38,760 bases of DNA from Phallusia fumigata (taxonomy: Eukaryota; Chordata; Ascidiacea; Phlebobranchia; Ascidiidae). Made by a program: the position numbers and the translations under genes. Position 1 is the stretch's first letter; the number at the start of each line of letters is the position of its first letter. Below are positions 18,785 to 33,700 of this stretch, in pieces. Location: positions 1 to 38,760 of the forward strand of contig QXVZ01019749.1 in NCBI GenBank assembly GCA_008931825.1, written 5' to 3'. The notes under the pieces were generated by a model. The model was not told the origin of the DNA, did no database searches, and saw nothing but the letters and a program-made list of their open reading frames with translations.

Positions 18785-21700
18785 TTACTCTTTTTCTGAA
18801 ACAGCAGAGTTTAGTTCCTTTGACTGTTCCCTCAGTCGATCTGATATTCTATCATTGTTGTTTTTCTGTTCTCGCACCCAAATATTCACATTCTCGACAA
18901 CGGCTTCACTTTCTGTTCGAAGTCGGGTGCTGTCACTTCGTGCTTGATTTACATCATTCTGTAACTTCTCGACCTAAACCCAATTGTTTGCTTATAAGTT
19001 TAAATACTTCATGCTTATTTACATCAACGTTTTTATAAGTCAACAGGACTAATGCTTTAGACCAGACACATGGTCCAACTTTATTTTGTTGTAGGCAATT
19101 AATGTTCAGTAAGAAATGAAACATCACAATGTGTCATTGTCCATAACAAAAGTCTATACAGGAGTTTATGTATTTATTGATTCTGCACAATAAAAAAACA
19201 GTATCGGTAGAGCGAGATACAAAAACATACAACCCCTCAGCTTGTTCCCTATGCCTAATATTAAAATTACCCAAATTAAGCATTACCAAATCAAGAAATG
19301 TAAAATGGAGCTTTACATTTATGAAACATAACACAATCACAAACATCCTGCAATCTGCATGCACAAAACGCTTTAGTGTCTTGTCCTTTTATCAGTATCT
19401 TGAAATAGCATACTATCGGTTCATTGAAACCTTTTACATTTATTCTGAAACAGTTATATTATCAATGACTGTTTTGGTTTAAACCTTAAAATCCTATACT
19501 CATCCCATGACAAGAGCCCCTTAAAATTGAGGTAAGATGTTGCAAACTACTTTGCATGTAAATACCTGAAGGTTGGTTGTAGCCAATTTGTGTTGAGTTG
19601 CATCTAGAATTCTACGATTCTGTTCCAACTCTTCCTCAACTTTTTTGTGCTTGCCTTGTAATGAGGAAAGTTCAACCTGTAATCAACAAAATTTAATCAC
19701 TTACAGGTTTTGTTTGATTGTTTCAACTGTTAGATTCATACATCCCTTTACTATGCAATTATTAGCACATACAAATGTACGAAGCGACAATCACACATGG
19801 CAACAAAATAATTGACAATAAACAAATTGGCTTATAGCATTCAGGAAAAATAAGTTTTAAAAGAACCTAAAATTACCTTCAGCACAACAAGTTGTTCTTC
19901 TTTCTTCGCAATCTCACTTATGCCAAGACGATTTTTTTCAGATGTTTCATTTAGTTCATGGGACATTTCCTACAAACAAACAGTAAACAGAAGGGGTTGA
20001 GTACTATTCAAAAAGACACTCTCCTACATTATTATAGTCTGATAGAGTAACCACTAGATTATTGAGCATTTTAAAAATTATCATTTGGAGGTAACTGATA
20101 GAGGTAGAGGGCTGACAAGCGTTCAAATAATAAACTAATTTTATGTCAAACAAATTGGCTATTTGCACTTCTATTCCCACATATATTATTTAGAGAGTGC
20201 TGACTACACTAATTTTAGTGCTGACTAACCTCTAGTTTGTTTACATAATTAACAACTTCATCTTCAGCCTCTTTATTGAGTGTTTGAACTTTTCGAAATT
20301 CACTTCTCAACTTGCGAAGTTTGTCCTCATAAACTCCAAGCTAGAGCAATACAGCATCAGTCAAGGATTCAGAACAAAAAGCAGTAATAAAATTAGTGGA
20401 TCCTTCACTTAAAGCCAAAAAATAGGTAAAACAAATATTTGATTTGTTTTAGAAACAATTGCTTTAGAGTTTGCCTAAGAGAGTATAGATGTAGATCAAG
20501 TCTCCTATTAAAAGTTTTAAACAAACTGCTAGAGAAATGGTATTTGTTCAAGTCATACACAGAATTGAATACTACAAAAAAAATTTGTTTGAAATTTAAC
20601 ACTTCATTATCCAAAGTAACATTTGCACTATCACAAGCAGTTTTTCTAATTACATAAAGCATGCTGGTTTTATTTGTCAATTAGATCAATTAGAGGGATA
20701 CGTTTAAACTAAGGAACTGTCTTCAGTGACTTTTTAAATATTATATTTTGAACAAAAAATTTCTACCACAATAAAAAAATGAATTTTTGATTCCTGCTAA
20801 AACATTCTACTAACCTCCTGAGCCATAGCTTGATTATCATGCCAAGCTTTTTGAAGTTCCGTTTTTAGGTTTGCATTTTCCTTTGTACTAAGTCCAAGTT
20901 GGTCAATCGACTCAAGTTGAGTTCCCTCAATGGAAGAAAGCTGCATGATATCAAAAGTTATATTTTTTAAACAAATTGAGGACCTGTATTTTAGTTAGTA
21001 CTTCAGTGCCTTATTCAGTGTATTGAATACTTGTAGGATAAGTCAGAATATTGGTACAAAACAGGTAACATTTCACTGATTATGACACTTGCAAATATTG
21101 ATGTTAAAACGCATATTTACCTGTAGTTTGAGGTCATTCTGTCGCTGCACAGCATCCAGCATCTGTTTGTGGCATTCTTTGTATTGTTGCTGACTGGCCT
21201 CCAAGTCCTGGTGCAAATTCGCAAGACTCTCTTCGTATCTTTCAATCTGCACAGAGTAATCACAAGAAGTCAAAAAAAATTGTACGGTCAGTTACAAAGT
21301 AACAATAAAAATGTACAAATATTGTTTAACAAGAAAAACTAATGGTAAACACCTATCTAACACAACTTGGAATACCATAATAAACCAGACAAAACATAGT
21401 AATCACTAAGGTTTTATCAATTAAAGCTTTTGCCAGTTGCATTCCTTGATGGCAAATAATTACTCAACTTAGTGACATAATTGCTATCAAGAAGACCTTC
21501 AGTGAAAGTATTTGGAAAGAACACTGCAAAGTAAATATGTGTGCCTGGCAATGACCAGATTTATAATTCATTTGTGAAATTTTTCATTGAAAAGACAGAT
21601 GATGCCACTATTTAGCTCATGATGTTTCATCCCTCTATATTATCTACACAAAAAAGCTTTTTACATAAAATTTTTAGGTTAAAATTTGTATTTACCTCTT

Positions 21701-24700
21701 TCAATCGGAGTCTTTCCTGATTTTGTGCATTCACAAGGTGTCTTTCTTTCTCAGCAACCTCATCTTTAAGTTTGTTTACTTCATCCCGAGCCACACGGAT
21801 TTCTTTTTGTACCTCGCTGTGAGAATCTTCAAGCTTAGAAATCTGACTTTGACTGTTTTTTATCTGAAAGTCAGCAACAAAAGTCAATTAGTCAGCATGT
21901 CTAATCACAACTTATTTTGGACATCTGAAAAAAAAAACTTTATAAACCCAATGGTTTTGTGATGTAAGGTTGGTGATTTCATTCAATTTTTCCTTTTGTG
22001 TTTTTATGAGAAGGAACTTGAGCTGCATTTAGCGAAGTACTGGGATGTGAAAAGTTGTCACAAATTTAGGATTTAAATTCTATGAATAATGGAGCAAACA
22101 GTTCGACTGAATTGGATATGAGGCAACCTCATGTATGTAGTTGACGAGGAACCTCTTTCCACAGGTAGGCTGGTCCCATGTCGCTCGGGGTCTGACCGTC
22201 TTGCAGCAAAGGCTGCCTGTGTGCGTTTGGACAGTTCTTTTCTTTTGCCCCTTTGCTGACAGCTTATCCGTTAAGCTGACTATACATGAAGTGAAAGGCC
22301 GATCAGAGTTTGAGATTGTTACAAATACTTAACGTTGCTGAAAGTGAACAACATTTGCAGGCCACATGTCCATTCTTTACTTTTATTCTACATACCAGCG
22401 TAAAAAAAGCCCCCCAAAAACAAGCAGAAGTGCATGGGCTTTTAAACGTTTTCTGACTCCTTAGATCGAAGATTGGCAACTTTTAGCATTAACGTATGTC
22501 TTTGGTCCAATTTTCACCAAATAATTTTCTCATCGGAGTCACCAATCCTTTTTGATTACTAAATTGAAGCTAACCAATGTTTAAAACTCATTTTCTTCCA
22601 TTTTACACTCACAGAGCATTAGTTTGGAAAATTAATATTGTGGTATGTCACAATCATCATTGCACTGCAGAAATGCGTCATGGTGTTTCTTGGGTCATGG
22701 GATCAAGAAAAAAGGATTAAAGAGCCGCATGCCATTCTAGAGTTAAAGGTTATTCACTGCTGGCTTAGATCAGGAGTGTCCAACATGTAGCACATGAATA
22801 AGCTACAAGATAAAAACTGGCACATCAGCCTGTTTGAGTTGAACACCCCTGCCTTAGATGAACTAAAATGAATCAAGCCAACTCTTGTGAAAGTGAAACT
22901 CAGCATACCTCGCCTTGCAAATCATTTCTGTGCTTTTCTAGCTGCTCATTAGTTGAATTAAGATTGAGAGACTGATTGTTGAGTTTCACAATTTCGTCCC
23001 GAGCCTCAGAGTGACGACTTCTCTCAGTTTCAAGGTCTCGCTCCACATTTTGAAGACGATCCTGACATCGCTTTAGCTGTGAACAATTTTAAGTTCCTTG
23101 TTTTATTTTCAGTTTTCCCAGATCAATTAAAGGATAAAATGTTTTTGAAAATCAGGGGTTCAATTGCATGGTTTTGTTGAAGGCAGCAAATGTTGGCATA
23201 CAGTTTTGTTTGAAAACATACTAAAATCCTACACCTGCCACCAATTTGGAACCCCTTTTAAAGCTGTTAACTCGTAGATTTGGAATATTATAACTTTTTT
23301 AATTGAACAAATTTTTTAACATTTTATTTAATTTCCTTACTAGCATAACACAAGAGATGTTGATTGTTTAGATTTTAAAAGTACAGCTAAACATTTTCAA
23401 TTTGAAACTTGGTGCAAAGATTTTTAAGGTGTTTTTCATGTGTTTATTTTAAAATTTTGGCATATTGCAAAAGAGTTACCTCATTTTCTAATGATCGACT
23501 TTGGGCTTTCAAATCAGCCAATTCATTACTAGTGCTCTTTGCCGCCTCCTGGTGTCTCATACAAACTCCTTCCTGATGTTTAAACTGTTGTTTCCAATCC
23601 TCAAGCTCACATCTAATACACAAAGGAAACATTTTTGGATTATGCATACACCAAACTGTCATACCGTTCAATACATCACACAACTGTAAATCAAACTTTC
23701 AAAAAAATCTTTTTTTTAAAATATGTCCTTGGTATTTTATGACACATCACTTTGAGGTTCTGTTCTAATATATCACAACATTGAAAACTGGAAGTTTACC
23801 TTTGTTTACTTATGGTTCTGCTTTGGTCTGACAATTCATCTTCAGATGAGGCACATCGTTCTTTAAATTGCTTTAACTCTGCCTAAAAAGTTGAAAATAT
23901 TCTAATTTAAAGTTCCATCACTACAAATTTAGTTGAAGGAAACTATACATTATATTTTATATGGTAAGCAGACAGTTGTTTTGTCATTTACTGCTTTGCC
24001 TTAAGCTAAAAATTATATTTAATTTAGAAGTTAAAACCTCCATTTCAATCAAAATCAAAGTCAAGTAGACAGAATTTCCAAATTTAGGCACACTTATTTG
24101 GATTTCATGTAATAATATCAAATCTGTTCTGATTGCCCTAACATTCCACAAGCAAACTAAACATTATAGCTTTATTATAAGTGCAATGTTGAGGAAGTTT
24201 CAGGCATATTCATGTCAAGTGTTGCACTTACCTGCAATCTCTTGTTAAGTTGCTCAGATCGTGCAAGTTCGGTCACTTTGTCACTTAACTCCTGTTGAGT
24301 GGTTGTCAGATTTTGTTCCTTTAACATAACTTTCTCCTCAAAGTGGGCAAGCTGCATGTAAAATATGATAAATATGTATGTGGAAAATTTTGTTGTACTA
24401 AGATTACATAGACCCTGGTGTCACAATATGCTGAACTTGCTCTTTAGTATTGAGTGTTAGAATTCTCAGAGCTCAGTCAAACTCAAAACTTTGGTTATAA
24501 AGGCTACGATTTCTTTGTTTCTTTATTGGGTAAATATGATGGAAAACTTGTAGAAAGTGGCAGAAAAACAATGTCCCGAGTAGTACATCCCCAACTACTT
24601 GTAGTTATACAACACTTTTACCTCCTGAGCACATTCCCTGTAATGCTTTCTTGTTTCTTCCAAAGTTTGAGATAACTCTTCAATCTGCTCACAAACTTCC

Positions 24701-27700
24701 AGCTTCTTAGCTTCTGACTCAGTACGGCTTCTTACAGCTCGGTCCAATTCAATCTGTTAAATCAAATTTTTTTTCAACAAAATAATGTAAACCTGTTTAA
24801 AGCAGAGTCACATAAATTCAAAATACAGATGCTTAAATTTTGGTTTGTTTTCAAACATTTGATCTTACCACATTTCACACTGTTTTTATGTCATATGAAT
24901 AACACTAAGGACCACACTTCATTCTGCTATTTGCCCTACAGTAGACATGTTGACCGACTTAACAGGATTGTCATCATAGCGGAAAAAAGTGGAGAAATGG
25001 GGAAGTTCCTTCCCGAGTAATCAGTCCTGTTTTGGGGAAATTTTTTGACTGTTTGTGTTGTGAGAAAATCTGAATTTTTAGCCTGATTATCATATAAATC
25101 TCAATGCACAGTTTTACAGTTCACCTGTAGTTGGTTGCAAGTTCCCTCCAGTTGTTCAACCTCCTCAGTTTTGCTTGCTATGTTTTCATGACAGTTTGTT
25201 AAGTCGGTCTTCAGCTTATTCAGCAGCATGTCACGCTGGTTAATTTCCTGAATTCAAATGCAAGAATATTCAACAGTTGCGATAGGCTCGAGTTTAAAAG
25301 TTGTGAGTCTATTGCAAGGGGTCTTAATTTGAGAGGCGTGTAAAGAATTACAGGTGGGACAAGTGAAAAGTATTCTCTTCAACAGAACATGTGAGTTTTG
25401 GTGAAATATGTCAAGTCGGCACCAATTTATAACTTTGCATTTCAATTTTTACTTCAAAAACAAGCACTTACATCTTTTAGTCCATCGTTTGAATGCTGTT
25501 CAAACTCTAGTTGTCGTGAAATCGATGCAACTTTAGCTTTCTCCTGTTCCACAGCTACTAGTTGTCGAGCGTCACATTCATCCAACTTCTTCTGTGCACC
25601 AATTAACTCCTTCTCCAAATCTTTTACCTGAACAAGCACATATTTGTGAAGTTAAATAAGTGAATAACACTGATGTGTTTTGTTAATTAAACCTTTCTGC
25701 AATAGCATATGCACCAGCAGTGATAAAATGAGGTGGTTGCTACCTAGACAGAGGTACTTCTACATCAAAACCTCCATGTTAAGTTAGAAAGTGGAAAAAA
25801 AGCATGTGAATTCACATAACTACTGGGCCCCTACTAATCAGAGATCTGTATGTCAGGTTTGATGAGTTCCTTGGAATCACAAGAAGTTACTTGGAATCAC
25901 AGAAAAACTTGTCAATTATCTATTTATTCTGTGTTCATAATTAACAAAAAATAATGTGGTGAGCTTCACATTCTCATTCCGCCAGCTGTTATGCAATTTT
26001 TATGCAATCACCAGGATTCATAAGCAAAAAGTCATAAAAATCCAGTACTTTACAGATTGTTTTCATTCACCTCATTTTCCATATCCCTCTTTCCTAGTTC
26101 CATCTCACTTAACTGACTTCTCATCTCATGAAGAAGTTTCTTCGATTCTTCCACCTGGTGTTGTTTATCGCCGATGTGACCGCGGAGTTGGGCCAACTCT
26201 CTCTCTAACCTAGTTATAAAGCAAGTTTGTTGTAAAACACCTAAAAATCAGTTTACTGCTGATAATTTGTAGTTGTTGTTTTGCCCCAATCCAGTTTTTT
26301 TCAAATACCATCATCTCATAAAAGGCACATTCAGATTTGAATCTCTAAGATCTTAAATTCTTTATTGTTAGGATTTTATATACCAGCAAAAGGAAAGTGT
26401 CGCATTGGGATTTAAATTTTTTGGTAAAACTACCTTAATATGTGTTCCTGCCTCTCATTGAAATCGTCATTACTATGGGAATGAGTTGTTTGGAATTGGT
26501 CCCAATCCGATTTGAACTTGTGTATGACATCTTGGTGTTGTGCAATCTAAAATTTAACAACACAAAACTGTTACAAAAAATTTGCAAACCTTTTAATCTG
26601 CTTAACTCAATTTGTTCAGAGCCCTGCTTTCTTTCTTTCCTATAGTTACAAATAGAAAAAGCTCCAGATAAACATATTAAGTTACAGCTTCGAATAAAAT
26701 ATTTAATACTCTATGACCAGGGGTTTTCTTCATTAGACATACGTTTTTTGGTTGCAAAAAAATGTAGGTGGATGAAACACAAATATCATACTTCCTGTTG
26801 TTTCTCAAGCAATCTTTGTTTAATGATATCATTTTCATCTCGCATTGTTTCAACTCTATGTTTGTTAATTTTATTGTCATCTTGTGATCGTTGCAGCTCG
26901 TGGGTCAGTTGTTCAATCACATCTTCACAAGTGGATATCTAAATCACAGAGTAATAAAATCATGTTTTTATAGTTGTGATTCAAAACAGGAAACCTGCTT
27001 TTACATATTGGTGACTGTATGCTAGATAGCAAAAGTAACATTTGATAGTCATCAATTGCTTAACTATCCCTAGAATCTATTCATATCATGGTACTATTAT
27101 GACATTCTTTTTCTTTGGTATTGGCAATTTCAAAAAGATTTAAATAGAATAGTGAGCAACAAAGTAAGAAGAGCAGGACATATTGTTGGTATATTTTTAC
27201 CTGTTGTCCTCTTTCTTCACATTGGTCATGTGATTTTTCCAGCTCAGTGTTTAGGTTTGCAATTAGTTCATCTTTTTCGTTAACCTGCAGAAACATGTGT
27301 CAATTTTTTACCACAGCAAATTGTAGTTGAATTTTGTAGAATGATTAAATGTCTATTCACCTCAGCTTTTACAATTTCCAATTGATTTTCAATAGTCTGC
27401 AGTTGGTTTTGTGTTTCATTGAGTCTTCCAATGCTTTCCTCGTACTTCTGACGAGTCTTAAAAAAGGAAAAAAAAAACATTCTATTTATTAGTGCTGATT
27501 TACATTGTGATAACTAAGTGGTTGTGCAACAGTTTTCACTAAAGAGTGGCTGCAAACTTAAGTGGCATTATGCCAAACTTTCAAAATTAAAAACATCCTA
27601 CAATTTATTTATTTTCTAATGAAGCAACAGTTGCATAGATTGGGAACTCAAAAGCATATATTGATTCCAGACACTCTTGAGTGAAAACTGTTGCAAATTG

Positions 27701-30700
27701 TAAGCCTTTGCTGAAACATTGTTCCGCCAGCTGTAATAAAAAGAAAAACAAGCATTTTTTTAAAACAGCTCCATTTATTACCAGGTTAAGTTCGAGTGAA
27801 GTTTGGTCCATTACTGATTTTACTGCAGTTAACTCCTCGCTTGATTGTAACTTGTGTCGTTTCAAGGAGGCAATTTCATCCAACTGAGCCTGAAGGTTAT
27901 CTTCACACTTATTTAGCTAAAAAGAAAAATAATAAATGCTTAGTTTTAAGGAACTGTTCATTTACAGCCTTTATTGGGAAGCTTTGCTTGGGTCAATAAT
28001 ATCAACATGGTTTAATAATAATAACTCAGTATACAATCTGAAAGTTATGACCTATTCACTCTACCAACCAAATTAAACACTTTCAGTAAAATTTCATTGA
28101 CAGGGGTAGTGAACTCAAAACATAAATAAAAATTTCCCGCTATTCGGGTTTTTACAAAATGGCAGGTATCTCAAGGGCACTGCATTTCAGGCATAATATA
28201 TTTATGAATTCATCCACTAAAAATGTAAGAAACAAACGCATCATACTTCATTTAACAATTCTTGCTGTTCTTTAACAGATTTATCAAGTTCCACTTGTAA
28301 TCTTGAAATATGTTTTTTGCCTGCATCCATTTCAAACTTTGCATCTTTAAAGTCAACTTGTGATTTGTTTAACGCTTGACGTAGTCTGCAATGTAAAACA
28401 GCAAACAAAAACTTATAACATCAAGGAAAGTACTTTTTATTGAAAATAATCACCAATTACATCAAAAAACTGGATGCCGCTAAAAATGTATGATGCTTAC
28501 ATCCTAGACGAACAGACTCCCCTCCCATTTGAGCAAAGGATAGGGCAAGTGGTAGATTTAAGGTTTTTTGGTACAAATGTCTTCTTAGGTTTGTTTGAGC
28601 AAGAAACTTTGCTTCAACTGACGTGAGTAAACTGGATTGTTACCAGTTCCAAAATATATATTCATTAAAAAATGCGTGCAATAATGGATGGTTAAATGAT
28701 TGGTGCTCTCTAAATTGTAATCTTTATGTTTTCACATTCTGCCTTAGCCTTTTGTTTTATCCTGAGAAACTCGACAGACATCACTTTAACCATTGGAGTG
28801 TAATGTTATTTGTTTTGTTTAATTTAGGTCACAAAAAATAAACAACACAGGCCACAACCAACCGTTCAGTTTCCTGGTTTATAGTAGCCATGTCAGATCT
28901 TGTGTGATCTCGCAATGTGTCAAGTTCACGTTGAAGATGTTCGCAGGATTTTGAGTTAATTCGTTGTTCCTGTTCTGATGAGTCAAGTTTCTGCTTCAGT
29001 TCTTGTGATGTTGATTTCTCCTGCTTAAGCTAAAGAGGCAAAATATAAGTAAGAATGTAAAGTTTGGAAAATTTTTTTCAACCTCCCTTTTTAATTTTTG
29101 TGCAAAAAACAACAAACTTGAACCGCTGTACATTTATCATATCAAATACATTACCGCAATGACACATTTTTCGTTCCCACACCTGAATATCAAGAGTTTC
29201 AATTTTCTCTCTGGAGTTTTTTAGATCAGATGAAAGTTGCTTAATCTTCGAGTTTAACCGCTCTATTTCTTCCACATGCATCTCATTCTCTTCATTTGTT
29301 CCCTTGTATTTTTCCATCACAGTTTTCAGCTCAGTGTTGAGATTCATTAACTTTTGGTCTCTATGTGATACCTGAAATGAAAATGCAAATGGTGAAAATA
29401 CTACCACAAAATATTGTAAACAAGTGTGTTATGCCCTGACAAAGATAATATAAAGGGGGCCAAGAGGCAGTTTAATGTCAAGTCAAAAGTAGTAGCTGCA
29501 TGCCATTTATTGAACACAAGTTAGCATGAAAAATTGTGCCATATAAGCAAGTGGCCATGAGGCCTAGGTTACAAAGATCCAATTAGGCAGCAGCAGTTGT
29601 TGTGCAGGGGGAAATGCTCAAGGGTTTGTTAAAAAAATTCTGAACAAGTGCACCAAATGCATAAAAATTTTTTCACAAACCTCGTCTTGCGCTGTTCGAT
29701 GCTTTTCAGTCAATACAGCAACATTAAGTTCAGTTTTGTGCTTGTAGGCTCTTAGTCTTCAAAACAAGGAATAGTTAGATTTAAGAGATAAATTTTTGGT
29801 ACAAGCATAGCATTTGGCTCTAGACATGTAATTTTAATAAATCCTATTTAATTAAAGTTTGGTTTCAAAATGACTTAAAATAGAGCAACACTTACTGGCT
29901 TAGCTCCTTGGCGCTTGCTTGCATCTTTTCGTTTTGTTTTTCCATTTCTTCCTTCATCTTCGCAACCTCTGCTTCTTGCTGGAGAAGATGTTGGTAACAA
30001 GCCTGGTAACGTTGTTGTTGCTCTGAAACATCTGATTCCAAATCTGCCATTCGCCTTTTCGACTGGATCATCTGAAACAGTTAAATTCAAAGGCAAATCA
30101 TTTTAAGATTCTAGATCTTATATCATTCACTTTCATGCATATTTGATGCCCCCTGACAAACAATTAAGACTAGTATAACTTTGGATTGGTGGAATCTGCT
30201 GATCATCTTAAAATGGTGAGCAAATGTTCAAACAAAGTCTGAGTTGCGAAGCGAGAATCTTAAAAAACTTTTTCCATATTTTTGTCGAAATTGTCAAACA
30301 AAGGTACCTTTCTACAAGAGCAAGTTTTTGAAGCACAAAAACATAACTACCAATTTGTTGTTATATCATATATCTGTGATGTCACAATACCCACTTGGTT
30401 GATCATGAGCGACAAGTATTAACAACAGTTGATGCTCAGAACACTGGCATTTTGTTTTAACCCTAAATGTTTTAAAATTGGGCTCTTAGGACAAGAAACT
30501 GGATGATAAACACCTGGTGGCAGTTATTGGCCATTACCTCTTCATCACTGATCCGATTTGTTTCACTTAAATCCACTCTTGTTTTGGCAAGTTCGTCTTC
30601 CAGCATTCGTATCGTCTCATTGCTTTGTCCGCTCTGTAAAAATATGCAAAACAATTTTGATTGGACAATCCCATTTAATTGCATGGTAAGTGCCAATGAC

Positions 30701-33700
30701 TCGATATTCAGAGCCATCGTGAAGTGTCTGCACTTGCCTAATGTTTTGTGTGGTAAAGCATATTACCCACATATTAGCTTGAAAAGCAGTTCGAGTTTAT
30801 CTGTACAAATTTTGAATAGAACAAATTTTTGAAAAAATATTCCAATATTTAAAAATTTCAATTTTACTCATACATTGTAGGTTTCAAAAAACACAATTTT
30901 TTCAAAATTATGATCATTTATGTTTTAAAAATAATTTTACATCAATGGTAGGGATGGGCCGAACCGAGCCAGAACCCGAGTACTTGGTACCGAGCATCAC
31001 AATTTTTGATGCTCAGCGCTCGGCCGAGCAGTCGCATGAATTAGGCCGAGCATTAGACAAAAATTGAAATTTATTCTAAACTTAAAACTACTTAATTACT
31101 GCGAAACCGCTCTACGAATTGATTACTAGCTTATTGCACAATATTGTAATGGGCAAGTGACAAACGGGTTTGTTAACATCACAATCAAACGTGTGTTACT
31201 TTGTTTTGTTAATAAACATGTACAACAAATAGGTTGTACATAGTAGTCTTGTGTTTTTAGAGTGTGGGCATATTTCTTAGCGTCAGAGTCTTCGTGTGCT
31301 GCGGTTGTTACTCAAAAAAGGAGTGTTTCACTTAGCGTTGGCTTGCCTCCCATGTTATGCAGAAGGGACCTCTAGAGCTTAAATACGGCCCTGGTGGCTA
31401 GATAATGGACCTTGAAAAACGTAAAAAACTACATTGTAAATGAAAATGTTTGTGACGTAACAATACACAGAGCGTGCTCGACCGAGCACCGAGCGTTAAC
31501 GTGAGATGCTCGTTGCTTGCCCAAACAGAATACTTGCAGTTTTGGCCCATCCCTAATCAATGGCAAGATTTTGTTTTAAATAAATGTTGTTTATTCTTAC
31601 ATGTAAAAACGTCAAGTTTTGCTAAAAAGTAAATTACCTGTGAGCTGGCAAGTCTGTATTTCTCCTTCAGTTTTGTGGCTTCAATTGTTACTTTATGCAA
31701 CATATCATCACGACTTGCCAAGCGTTTCAACAATTCTTTTTGTTGAGACTGCAGCATTGCTAAAACAAAAATTCTAATGAAACCAGTGCATTACACAGCC
31801 TACTTTAGTGCTATTCAGTGATACAATTATGTATACCGACTATTTGGTTTGCCAAGTAAAACTGCCAATGGCTATTTCAAAATAGTTTTAATATGGTCAG
31901 TTTTTTGAATAGAATTTCACATGAATTAAATTGCTACACGGGGACCATACTGAGACTCCATATGGTATAGTCCAGAATTACCTATGTCCTCTTTAAGTTT
32001 TTCATTCTGTTCATCTCGAACTGCAATGGATTGATCAGCAAGTCGAACTTGTTCCTGTAACCGATTTGTTTCTTTCCTCATGTGTTCAGAAATGTCCTTC
32101 TGATGAGCCAACTGAAACATTAAAAATTTGTCTTGGGGAGGTTTTTATAAAACAGAGCAGCAGTAAAGGCCAAAGTTTTGTCAGCAAGAGTTGTTTATTA
32201 ACAACTTTATTTTACTACATTTAATAAGCTAAACTTTACGCGTGGTTAAAAAACAAAACAACTATTCAGTAAAAACATTCTATAAAGCAGAACCAATTTG
32301 GTCAGATTTGTCCAATAGACTAAGACCCTGGCCAGGATCAAGCAGCCATTTAAGTTTGCTGGTTGTTTTTAAACTGCTTCATAAGCCTACAAGAAATATT
32401 AATTAAAGCAAAGGCTTGAAAAGTCTAGCACAGGCTCTGCTAAGTTTATAATAATCGTTGTCTTGCAAATTCTCATAAACTGTTTCCCGGACCCAACTCG
32501 GGAACCACTGACTAATAAGTTCAAATCACACGACAGACAAGGCCAGTACAAGACATTTTTGAGAACTTTTGTTTGCTTACTGGGCTAAATAAGCCCAAAA
32601 AAATGTATCAGATTATGTCAGCACTAACCCCTTCAGCGGAATCAGAATGCATTTTCTGTATGTCCGATAATCGGTTTTGAAGTTGTTTAATCATAGACTC
32701 TTTGGCCTCCATTTCACGAAGAGCAGTGGTATGTTGCTGTCGGAGCTGGTTGTTTGTTTTTTCCAGAAGATCAACCTTGAGACGAAGTTTGTTAGCATTA
32801 AAAGCAAACAAGTTGATGACAGGTTTGTTGGAAGCACAACCCAGTTTAATTTTGATAAATTACTTTAAAAAAGATATAAACATGTGAACAAAGGTAAACA
32901 TATAAGATCTAAAGTTATTCAACAGAACAAAATATAGAAACTAAAAAAATGAAATCGTTAGGTTTAACAAAATCAGTCAGGAAGATGTTTCTCATACATA
33001 TATCTTTCGCCTTTTATTGCATGCCAATTCAAACAATATCAACAGACTACAGTCTTTAACCGTTGTTTTGCTAAGAAGCAACTTACTTTATCACCATACT
33101 GCTGGGCCTTATCTTCCAAGTTCATATATTTAAGTTTGTAACGGTTGATTGCTTCTTCTTTCCGCGCAACTTCGCTGCATAAAACTTCCTGTTCACTCTG
33201 GGAGGTAATTTCATGAGCCTGAAGTCATAAAAAAACAAAATTTATTTCACAATTTAAAAGCAAGGACCAATAGGATAAATTAAAAGCTAATGGCAAAGGG
33301 ACAACATATTTTTTTTCCAAAAACATAACTAAAACTGCTTTCTCCTAATATGTTGTTTTTGTGTTTTATACTCACAACTGAAACATAATGAATCATTTTT
33401 ACATTTATAAGTGTTAAACTTTGGTTTTTAAAAGCATTACCTGCATTCTAGCTTGCAATTTTCCGTTTTCATCCTTAAGATCCTTATTGCTTTGCAAATT
33501 CGTTTCTTTCTCCTTCTCAAGCTGTTTAATGGATTTGTCACGGCGAGCAATCTACAAAAAAATATGAACAAAACTATTTGAAAAATACACAAACCTCCCA
33601 GGTTACTGTCCGTTTCTAAGTAAAGTATGCAGTATAAGGTTCCAACAGAATATTTGCTATATATTTGTCATAAAAACTGGACGTTATTTAACTTTGTAAC

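Noticed and set aside
24454-25020. Plus-strand frames opposite the coiled-coil exons
   Set aside because: Antisense shadows or intron noise; the minus-strand exons explain the open frames.
27605-27731. Additional coding exon (LAEQCFSKGLQF) of the large coiled-coil gene
   Set aside because: Has an acceptor-like AG but lacks coiled-coil composition and a donor; the flanking exons already join in phase 0 without it.
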